NCBI GenBank assembly: GCA_030589825.1
Contig: JAUUZT010000009.1
Coordinates: 1-11,695, forward strand
Reading direction: 5' to 3'
DNA: 11,695 bases
Source of the DNA: Dehalococcoidia bacterium
Lineage (GTDB): Bacteria; Chloroflexota; Dehalococcoidia; GIF9; AB-539-J10
The notes beneath the pieces were generated by a model. The model saw only the letters and a program-made list of their open reading frames with translations. It did no database searches and was not told the DNA's origin. Shown one piece after another: positions 5,753 through 11,695 of this stretch (position 1 is its first letter; each line of letters opens with the position of its first letter). A program made the translations under genes and the position numbers.

Positions 5753-7078
5753 TTAGATTCTTCCTTTACTTTGTCTTTTTATCACCCACAATTTCAATTC
5801 TTCAACTCTGGTTATTACTACCTCGTCTCGTGCTTGTATTTGGTCACCTTCAGCTATAGCTGTCCATAACTCTCCCTCAACAGCTACTGTCCCTGTGGGA
5901 TTTAATGGTGTTCTGGCTATAGCAATCTTGTTCACCATCCCCTCCGTACCTGTAGCACTGGTACGTCTTTGACTTCGAATAATAGCACCAATAACGAAAA
6001 TAGCGAAAGCACTGACAGCAATTGATACTCCGGCAATCAGTCCTCTATTTATCTCTATTCCAGGACTATAACTGAATAAAATCAGTGCCCCAGTAACCAT
6101 TGAAGCAATGCCGCCTGCGGTTAATAATCCAAAACTTGTCGTAAAAAATTCTGTAACAAATAGACCCATAGCTAGAATAATAAGTAATATTCCTCCCCAG
6201 TAAGCATTAAGTACGCCTAACGAGTAGAATGCCAGTACCATGCTAATACCCCCAACCACTCCAGGGAATATAAGTCCAGGATTTGTAACTTCGGTTATCA
6301 ATCCTATAGTGGCCAGGCTAAGCAATATAAATGCTATATTGGGGTCACTAATGGTCTGTAGGAAATCTTCTACTCTATTCATGCTATCTCGTGATAGATC
6401 ATAGTTTGCAGTATCAATGGTAACTATTTCACCACTAGCTAAAGTAACTTCCCATCCATCGATTTGAGCGATGAGGTCCTCTAAATTGTCAGCCTTAAGA
6501 TCGATGATATTACTTTCCAGTGCATCAGTATCACTAAAGGATTTACTTTCAGTGACTGCTAATTCGGCCTCGTCCATATTACGACCACGCTCTTCAGCAA
6601 TAGTTCTCATCCATTTAGCGGAAAAGTTGGTTATCTTTTCCATTTGATATTCTGGTATTTCTTCTTCCCCTGCGCTTACAGGGTGTGCAGCACCAATTGT
6701 TGTGCCAGGCATCATTGCTGCTATGTGAGCAGATAAGGTGATAAACGTCCCGGCGGAAGCAGCCCATGACCCTTTTGGAGTGATGTACACTACAATCGGG
6801 ACATCAGCATTCATTATTCGCTGAACTATATCTTCTGTTGTTGTAAGTAGTCCACCAGGAGTATTTAACTCAATGATAACGCAGGTAGTTGCGTCATCCT
6901 CTTCAGCCTTGCTTATGCCACGGTCTATATAATCCGCAACCACCGGCAAGATAGTGTCCTCTACGTGTAAGACAACAACCTCTGAGCCATAAGCTTGAAC
7001 CGTACTTCCACTTAATCCAATTACCATGGCTAGTAGCATCACGACGGATATAAATAATCTAGATAACGTTCGAATCAT
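5753..7078 (-). CDS. Long NfeD-family membrane-bound ClpP-class serine protease
   Basis: A membrane serine protease of the NfeD/PH1510 family, partner of slipin in membrane protein quality control. Signal peptide at residues 1-29 (hydrophobic core 9-24, then VQA). ClpP-like extracytoplasmic domain, about 33-235, with IELNTPGGLL and GSWAASAGTFI; Ser108 is the predicted nucleophile and Lys148 in MEKITNF the general base, matching the Ser-Lys dyad known for PH1510. PGTTIGAAHPV lies between them. Four to five membrane helices follow, about 247-365. The C-terminal OB-fold, about 370-441, resembles the short NfeD encoded next. At 441 residues the usual architecture is complete. GAGG 8 nt before the ATG is the likely ribosome-binding site. 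It is first in the operon; its promoter faces that of the his operon across 116 bp. Confidence 0.95.
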   Translation of the reverse strand: MIRTLSRLFISVVMLLAMVIGLSGSTVQAYGSEVVVLHVEDTILPVVADYIDRGISKAEEDDATTCVIIELNTPGGLLTTTEDIVQRIMNADVPIVVYITPKGSWAASAGTFITLSAHIAAMMPGTTIGAAHPVSAGEEEIPEYQMEKITNFSAKWMRTIAEERGRNMDEAELAVTESKSFSDTDALESNIIDLKADNLEDLIAQIDGWEVTLASGEIVTIDTANYDLSRDSMNRVEDFLQTISDPNIAFILLSLATIGLITEVTNPGLIFPGVVGGISMVLAFYSLGVLNAYWGGILLIILAMGLFVTEFFTTSFGLLTAGGIASMVTGALILFSYSPGIEINRGLIAGVSIAVSAFAIFVIGAIIRSQRRTSATGTEGMVNKIAIARTPLNPTGTVAVEGELWTAIAEGDQIQARDEVVITRVEELKLWVIKRQSKGRI

Positions 7079-7094
7079 AGTTGTAACCTCAATC

Positions 7095-7124
7095 CAATAA
7101 TTGAATTATAGACTATGATTATTG
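7095..7124. repeat. Dyad symmetry over the NfeD operon -10 (possible operator)
   Basis: CAATAAT (7095-7101) and ATTATTG (7118-7124) are inverted repeats with a 16-nt centre that contains the minus-strand TATAAT and a second small dyad, ATAGACTAT (7108-7116). ATTGAAT also occurs twice as a direct repeat 20 bp apart (7100-7106 and 7120-7126), about two helical turns. It could bind a dimeric regulator, but the DNA is very AT-rich and no regulator gene is nearby. Confidence 0.25.
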
Positions 7125-7133
7125 AATCAACAA
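7105..7133 (-). promoter_or_regulatory. Promoter of the NfeD-slipin operon
   Basis: On the minus strand TTGTTG (7128-7133), a 17-nt spacer, then TATAAT (7105-7110). The predicted start near 7098 leaves a leader of about 20 nt that contains GAGG 8 nt before the ATG at 7078. The -10 is perfect; the -35 matches at its TTG only. Confidence 0.55.
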
Positions 7134-7142
7134 ACAGCAGCA

Positions 7143-7171
7143 TTGAAGGCATGTATAGCTTAGTGTAGAAT
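7143..7171 (+). promoter_or_regulatory. Promoter of the histidine operon
   Basis: TTGAAG (7143-7148), 17-nt spacer, TAGAAT (7166-7171). The predicted start near 7178 gives a leader of only about 17 nt, containing GGTGAG (7181-7186) 8 nt before the hisZ ATG as Shine-Dalgarno site. So short a leader leaves no room for a histidine leader peptide, attenuator or T-box upstream of hisZ. Confidence 0.55.
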
Positions 7172-7194
7172 AAAGGAATTGGTGAGTTATAAAA

Positions 7195-8430
7195 ATGGAA
7201 AATAATAAATGTAAGGGAATGAAAGATCTTCTTTCGGAGGACATGTCAGCTTTTCGGCATATTGAAAAGCTGTTCTTAGATTGCTGTTACAACTATGGAT
7301 ATCAAGAGGTAAGAACTCCAACACTAGAATATCTCCATTTATTTACAGCAACAGGGACATTAACTCCAAGTATGATAGATAAGGTGTATTCGTTTCTTGA
7401 TTGGGATGGATGGAGTGGGGAGAGAGTAGTTTTACGACCAGATGGAACCATTCCTATAGCCAGGCTTTATATTGATAGGCTTAATACACTTATGACAGCC
7501 AAACTTTGTTACGTAACAAATATTTTTGCTTTTGAGGCGACTGGTAAGGCAAACAGAGAACGATGGCAATGTGGAGCGGAGTTTATAGGGGGGACAAGAT
7601 TGGCTGCTGATGTTGAGACGATATCTCTAGCTAAGGAAATAACAGAAAAAATTGGTATCAGTAATGTAAAAGTACAACTGTCACACGCTGGTTTGGTAAA
7701 AGCGTTAATAAAAGAAATAGCAATAGATTCAGAAGAAGAGACCAGTTTAATAGATAGTGTACTTGATGGGAATTGGCAAGCTTTAATTAAAAAGGAAGAA
7801 GAGGAGACAGGGAAATTCCTTCCTTTACTTCTAAATTTAAAGGGGAAATCGAAAAATTTCTTGGAGAATATCAGCTCATTGTATCCAAAAGCTTCTCCAG
7901 AGCTTAAATCAAATATGGAAGACTTTATTAGTATCACAACATTGCTGGATGGCCTGTCTTTTGATTACGAAATTGATATGACGGCAATTCAAAACTTTGA
8001 GTACTATACTGGAATGTGTTTTAAGCTATCAGCAGAAGGTATTAAAATTGGTGGTGGAGGCAGATATGACGACCTTATTCCTCTTATGGATGGAGGAAAA
8101 CGCCCCGCCAGTGGCTTTGCTCTATACATCGACTCGATATTGAAATCAGTGTCGCTGGATAGAAGAGAGAAACAAAAACGAGCAGTTCTAATAAAGGGCA
8201 ATGATACGATACCACAAAGGATGGAGGACTATTTCATTTTAGCCGAGTCCCTTCGGAAAGCAGGTTATTCTGTAGACATTAATTTTACTCAGACAGAGCT
8301 ATTAGAATATCGCTGGATTATATCGGCTTGCAGAGCGGATATGACCTCATATGATGTATTTGATCAAAAACAACAACAGCATTGGAATACTATCTCACAA
8401 TCGGAAGTATTAAAGGTTCTCGTTCAGTGA
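7195..8430 (+). CDS. hisZ: ATP phosphoribosyltransferase regulatory subunit
   Basis: HisZ is a catalytically dead relative of histidyl-tRNA synthetase that binds short-form HisG, activates it and carries histidine feedback control. The class II synthetase core is clear: KGMKDLLSEDM at the N-terminus (7-17), motif 2 LRPDGTIPIAR (R81 to R90), FEYYTGMCF (268-276) and GGGGRYDDL (around R290). Two features separate it from true HisRS. The RGLDYYT histidine loop is here AIQNFEYYTG, with its Arg lost, and motif 3 reads SGFALYIDSIL, without the catalytic Arg-bearing GFGLGLERL pattern. Residues from about 325 make an alpha/beta C-terminal domain resembling the anticodon domain. At 411 residues it is on the long side for HisZ. 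Its place directly before hisG, overlapping it by 4 nt, strongly supports the call. Confidence 0.9.
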   Translation: MENNKCKGMKDLLSEDMSAFRHIEKLFLDCCYNYGYQEVRTPTLEYLHLFTATGTLTPSMIDKVYSFLDWDGWSGERVVLRPDGTIPIARLYIDRLNTLMTAKLCYVTNIFAFEATGKANRERWQCGAEFIGGTRLAADVETISLAKEITEKIGISNVKVQLSHAGLVKALIKEIAIDSEEETSLIDSVLDGNWQALIKKEEEETGKFLPLLLNLKGKSKNFLENISSLYPKASPELKSNMEDFISITTLLDGLSFDYEIDMTAIQNFEYYTGMCFKLSAEGIKIGGGGRYDDLIPLMDGGKRPASGFALYIDSILKSVSLDRREKQKRAVLIKGNDTIPQRMEDYFILAESLRKAGYSVDINFTQTELLEYRWIISACRADMTSYDVFDQKQQQHWNTISQSEVLKVLVQ

Positions 8431-9863
8431 ATGGAATCTCTAAAACACAATCGGACTGTGTTAGAGTTGCTTTACCTAAAGGCAGACTAATGTCAGCTAC
8501 CTCCATATTGCTTGAAAATATAGGGCTCGGATTTAATAACTATAAAGAAAAAACAAGACAGTATCGGCTTAAATCAGAGTTGTTACCTCGGCTTTCAGCA
8601 AAAATATTTCAAGAGAAAGATATTCCTGTACAGGTATCCATTGGCAACTATGATCTTGGAATATGTGGACTGGATTGGATTGAAGAACTTGCAGCTAGAT
8701 ATCCAGCAAGTGACTTGGTGAAAATATCAAGTCTGGGTTATGGCGAAGGTAATATCTACCTGTCAGCAAGCTACCAGTCGGATATAGTAGCTGGGGATGA
8801 TTTGAAAACCAAGCAATTCAGGTGGTGTATTGCCACCGAATATCCTAATTTGGCTCAAGCCTTTGCCTTAGAAATGAGACTGAGAAGTTTCAAGGTTTTC
8901 CCTGTTTGGGGAGCTAGCGAAGCCTATCCTCCTGAAAATGCTGATCTGGCGTTATCGTGGGCAAAGAATAAAGAAGTACTGGAAGGTTATGGGCTAGTAC
9001 CTTTAAAGAAAATTATATCTAGTACTGCTTATTTGATAGGAAACAGGAAAAGCATTGAAGGCAAGGCTCTCGGTCAGGTATTAAATTGTTTTAACAGAAA
9101 TTATTTTTCTAAACCAATAATATCAATTCAGGAAACAATAAAAAAAGAGAGGCCTGTAGTCTCACTCTCCAGATGGCAGTCAAAAGAGGTCAAACTGGCT
9201 TTGCCTGATGGGCACCAGCAAAAGCCTACCTCTCAAATACTAGTAAAGGCTGGCTTTAATATCGAAGGCTATTCAGGTATTATCAGCCGTCGCCCAAATA
9301 CTGATTTTGAATGGCTTGGTATCAAGGTAATCAGGCCTCAGGATATGCCACTACAAGTAGCCAATGGTAATTTCGATTTGGCTATAACAGGTATGGATTG
9401 GTTATCTGAACATCTCTATAGCTATCCTGCAAGTCCTGTGGTGAAATTGCTTGATCTTGGCTTCGGTGGAGTGAGAATTGTGGCGGCAGTGAATCAGGCA
9501 ATGAAGGCAAACAACGTTGACGAGCTAAGATTGTTGACTAAGAATAAAAAATATACCGCTTTAAGAGTAGCTTCAGAATATATCAACATAGCAGATAAAT
9601 ATCTGCGGGAGAATCATATTCATCCATATAAGTTAATCCCTACTTGGGGGGCAAGTGAAGCATTTTTGCCAGATGACGCTGACTTGCTTATTGATAACAC
9701 ACAGACAGGGAAAACACTGGAGAAACATAATTTAAAAATAATTGATGTACTTTTCGAATCCACTGCTTGTCTTATTGGAAACAGGGATAAGCTTGAATTA
9801 CCTGGAAAGAAAGAGAGGGTTGAGTTTCTCACCCAACTATTTAAAACAGGATTATTATGCTAA
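8427..9863 (+). CDS. hisG: ATP phosphoribosyltransferase with two tandem HisG domains
   Basis: HisG condenses ATP and PRPP in the first, feedback-controlled step of histidine synthesis. I place the start at GTG 8427, which overlaps the hisZ stop as GTGA and has AAAGG (8412-8416) upstream; an ATG at 8382 would add 15 residues inside hisZ. The product, 478 residues, is two HisG domains about 245 residues apart. Domain 1 (12-200): ALPKGRL (15-21), DLGICGLDW (76-84), ATEYPN, WGASEA, SSTAYLIGN. Domain 2 (255-478): ALPDGHQ, IRPQDMP, DLAITGMDW (317-325), LLDLGFGGVR, WGASEA, and the PRPP loop DNTQTGKTL (423-431), then ESTACLIGN. Domain 1 has ADLALSWAKNKEVL (172-185) where the PRPP loop should be, so the loop is lost. 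Domain 2 has Asp261 and His263 in place of the KGR Lys and Arg. Short HisG is normally 200-230 residues with one domain. Confidence 0.93.
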   Translation: MNGISKTQSDCVRVALPKGRLMSATSILLENIGLGFNNYKEKTRQYRLKSELLPRLSAKIFQEKDIPVQVSIGNYDLGICGLDWIEELAARYPASDLVKISSLGYGEGNIYLSASYQSDIVAGDDLKTKQFRWCIATEYPNLAQAFALEMRLRSFKVFPVWGASEAYPPENADLALSWAKNKEVLEGYGLVPLKKIISSTAYLIGNRKSIEGKALGQVLNCFNRNYFSKPIISIQETIKKERPVVSLSRWQSKEVKLALPDGHQQKPTSQILVKAGFNIEGYSGIISRRPNTDFEWLGIKVIRPQDMPLQVANGNFDLAITGMDWLSEHLYSYPASPVVKLLDLGFGGVRIVAAVNQAMKANNVDELRLLTKNKKYTALRVASEYINIADKYLRENHIHPYKLIPTWGASEAFLPDDADLLIDNTQTGKTLEKHNLKIIDVLFESTACLIGNRDKLELPGKKERVEFLTQLFKTGLLC

Positions 9864-11170
9864 CAATCAAGGGTTTCACTAAGGCTAAGAAATTACTGGA
9901 ACGGGCGAAATTCACTGAGGTTGGCGTTTCACCAAAGACAGCTATAAAAATTAAACAAATCTTTGGGGAAAGTCTTTCTGCTAAAGAGGTGGTTGAGCAT
10001 ATCATTTTAGATGTTCAGAAGAGAGGTGATAATGCTGTTAGCTACTATACCACCAGGATAGATGGAATCGAACTTAACACTACAAAAGTAAGCGAAGAAG
10101 AAATTGAAGAGGCATACAACTCAGTAGATACAGAGCTTGTGGCAGCGCTTAAATTGGCAGCTAGAAGGATAGAAGATTTCCACATCGCCTGTAAACCAAA
10201 AATCGGAATTAGTTTTGCAGACAATATCGCGGGAAGAATAATTCGCCCTTTAAACAGGGTAGGGTTATATATTCCTGGTGGTACTGCAGCTTACCCGTCG
10301 ACGGTATTAATGACTGCCATACCTGCGAAAGTTGCTGGGGTCAATGATGTTGTATTGGTATCACCCCCAAATAGGAGTGGAGATATACATGCCTGTACAT
10401 TAGCGGCAGCTAAAATAACTGGGGTTAAGAATGTCTTTAAAATTGGAGGAGCGCAAGCTATTGCTGCTTTGGCCTTTGGAACTGAATCAGTACCTGCGGT
10501 AGACAAAATTTGTGGACCAGGTAATATATTCGTGACATTAGCCAAGAAAATGGTATATGGCGCAGTTGATATTGATGGTTTGGAAGGTCCTAGTGAAATA
10601 GTAATTGTGGCGGATGAGACAGCTAGTCCAATACTATGTGCGGCTGACCTTTTAGCCCAGGCTGAGCATGATCCGTTGGCCTCGGTAATACTGATTACTA
10701 CCTCAGATGAATTGGCAAAGCAGGTGGAGACGGAAATAATTAAGCAGTTGAAAAAGCTTCAACGAAAAATTATTGCCGGACAGGCTATTGAGAGAGGTAT
10801 CATCGTATCTATAGAAAATATTAATGAGGCTATCAGGTTAGTAAATATTTACGCACCGGAACATGTGTCTCTTATGGTGACAGATGCTGCTACTATGATT
10901 TCTGAAATACATAATGCTGGATGTATATTTATTGGCGATAATTCACCTGTTGCCCTCGGTGATTATATTGCTGGTCCAAGTCATGTATTACCAACGGGGG
11001 GGAATGCACGCTTTGGTTCTCCTTTAGGAGTGGATGATTTTTTAAAGGTTACCGACATCATCAATGCAGATAAAACTAGCATACAAGAGTTAGGGAAGGC
11101 AGCTATGGTAATAGCAAGGCATGAAGGATTAGATGCACATGCCAATGCGATAGGAGTTAGATTAGGTTGA
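9857..11170 (+). CDS. hisD: Histidinol dehydrogenase
   Basis: Oxidises L-histidinol to L-histidine through the aldehyde in the last two steps of the pathway, using two NAD+ and one zinc ion; a cytoplasmic homodimer. At 437 residues it is full length. Visible signatures: VGLYIPGGTAAYPSTVLM, IGGAQAIAALAFGT, CGPGNIFVTLAKK and GLEGPSEI (nucleotide and substrate loops). The zinc ligands align as Gln268 and His271 in LLAQAEHDP, Asp369 in LGDYIAGPSH and His428 in LDAHAN. The catalytic acid/base pair is Glu335-His336 in YAPEHVSL. All key residues are present, so it should be active. The ATG at 9857 overlaps the hisG stop by 7 nt (ATGCTAA) and follows an ACAGG ribosome-binding site, which implies translational coupling with hisG. 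Confidence 0.97.
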   Translation: MLTIKGFTKAKKLLERAKFTEVGVSPKTAIKIKQIFGESLSAKEVVEHIILDVQKRGDNAVSYYTTRIDGIELNTTKVSEEEIEEAYNSVDTELVAALKLAARRIEDFHIACKPKIGISFADNIAGRIIRPLNRVGLYIPGGTAAYPSTVLMTAIPAKVAGVNDVVLVSPPNRSGDIHACTLAAAKITGVKNVFKIGGAQAIAALAFGTESVPAVDKICGPGNIFVTLAKKMVYGAVDIDGLEGPSEIVIVADETASPILCAADLLAQAEHDPLASVILITTSDELAKQVETEIIKQLKKLQRKIIAGQAIERGIIVSIENINEAIRLVNIYAPEHVSLMVTDAATMISEIHNAGCIFIGDNSPVALGDYIAGPSHVLPTGGNARFGSPLGVDDFLKVTDIINADKTSIQELGKAAMVIARHEGLDAHANAIGVRLG

Positions 11171-11189
11171 TAGATGTAGAGACAAAGAG

Positions 11190-11695
11190 ATGAAATTAGA
11201 AACTATGTTAAGGGCTGAGATCATTGCTATGGCAGAATATACTCCGATAGAGCCATTGGAAGTTTTAAGTAAAAAAACGATGTTGCCTATTGAACGAATA
11301 GTAAAACTTGATGGCAATGAAAACCGATATGGCTGTTCGCCAAAAGTTAATCAAGCTCTGGAAAAGTACTCCTATTACAATATTTACCCTGATCCAGAAC
11401 AGAGAGAATTAAGACTGGCATTAGAAAAACACACCGGTTTTAGATACCAGCAGATTGTATGTGGGAGTGGCAGTGATGACCTCATTGATCTTATCCTTAG
11501 ACTATTTATTAATCCAGGTGATAAAGTAATAAATTGCTCACCTACGTTTGGGATGTATCCCTTTAGCACCAGAATATGTGGTGGTGAGGTAATTGATATA
11601 CCCAGAGACAATGATTTTAAACTGGATATACAAGGTATTAAAAAAGCCATTGATAAGAAAACGAAGGTTATTTTTCTTGCATCTCCTAATAATCC
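11190..11695 (+). CDS. hisC: Histidinol-phosphate aminotransferase, N-terminal part (3' end outside window)
   Basis: A PLP-dependent aminotransferase converting imidazole-acetol phosphate to histidinol phosphate. Only the first 168 codons are inside; the frame is open to the edge. Visible: LDGNENRYGCSP (40-51), YPDPEQRELRLALEKHTG, the PLP phosphate loop CGSGSDDLIDLILRLF (from 91; the second Asp of the SDD is usually Glu), SPTFGMYPF with the ring-stacking aromatic, and ASPNNP at the very end, whose Asn contacts the PLP ring. The lysine that binds PLP lies beyond the edge. It starts 19 nt after hisD with a weak AAAGAG directly upstream; in-frame ATGs at 11205 and 11229 are alternatives. Context, as the fourth gene of a his operon, favours HisC over other class I/II aminotransferases. 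Confidence 0.93.
   Translation, partial: MKLETMLRAEIIAMAEYTPIEPLEVLSKKTMLPIERIVKLDGNENRYGCSPKVNQALEKYSYYNIYPDPEQRELRLALEKHTGFRYQQIVCGSGSDDLIDLILRLFINPGDKVINCSPTFGMYPFSTRICGGEVIDIPRDNDFKLDIQGIKKAIDKKTKVIFLASPNN

Noticed and set aside
7509..7937. 142-residue minus-strand open frame opposite hisZ
   Set aside because: Low-complexity Ser/Phe/Ile-rich composition typical of an antisense shadow; no motif, promoter or ribosome-binding site.
8382..8426. ATG at 8382 as the hisG start
   Set aside because: It would place 15 residues inside hisZ with no HisG-like sequence; GTG 8427 has an AAAGG site and a 4-nt overlap with the hisZ stop.
7195..8430. Histidyl-tRNA synthetase (hisS)
   Set aside because: The histidine loop Arg and the motif 3 catalytic Arg pattern are missing and the gene leads a his operon directly before hisG, so HisZ fits better.
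8469..9863. Two separate hisG genes joined by a frameshift or assembly error
   Set aside because: The frame is continuous through the linker with normal codon use and no stop or start signal between the halves; the reciprocal motif loss also argues for a real fusion.

Overview
The window is ordinary AT-rich bacterial chromosome, densely coded, with no mobile element, CRISPR array, tRNA or phage gene that I can see. Gene content (a HisZ-dependent histidine operon, a slipin/NfeD membrane operon, a stand-alone 5S rRNA gene, class 1 PyrD) suggests a Chloroflexota bacterium, perhaps Dehalococcoidia-like. That assignment is inference from gene style, not from a search.

Left part (1-4676): a string of single genes. 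It begins with the C-terminal part of uvrC (+) and continues with a convergent DUF72 gene (-), a solitary 5S rRNA gene (+) with a near-consensus promoter, cinA/pncC (+), a convergent GNAT/RimI-like acetyltransferase (-), and pyrD (+). A perfect 14-bp hairpin closes this part. The four protein genes with a visible 5' end here lack a clear Shine-Dalgarno site. Each has a -10-like hexamer 6-9 nt before its chosen start codon, which suggests leaderless mRNAs.

Middle part (4677-7078, -): a tight three-gene membrane operon, read as long NfeD (ClpP-class membrane serine protease), then short NfeD (membrane OB-fold protein), then slipin/stomatin. Gaps are 1 nt and two internal Shine-Dalgarno sites are good. 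This module is known from bacteria and archaea as a membrane-quality or microdomain system in which the protease can cleave its stomatin partner.

Right part (7195-11695, +): the 5' half of a histidine operon, hisZ-hisG-hisD-hisC, with overlapping or nearly touching genes; hisC runs off the window. It is divergent from the NfeD operon across a 116-bp control region. HisG and HisZ make the first enzyme (ATP phosphoribosyltransferase), HisD does the last two oxidation steps and HisC the aminotransfer.

The most unusual item is hisG. It encodes about 478 residues, two complete HisG catalytic domains in tandem, where the short-form enzyme that works with HisZ normally has one. The halves have decayed in a complementary way. 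The first keeps the N-terminal Lys-Gly-Arg motif but has lost the PRPP-binding loop. The second keeps the PRPP loop but has lost the Lys and Arg of that motif. This looks like a fused, asymmetric pseudo-dimer that may carry one composite active site.
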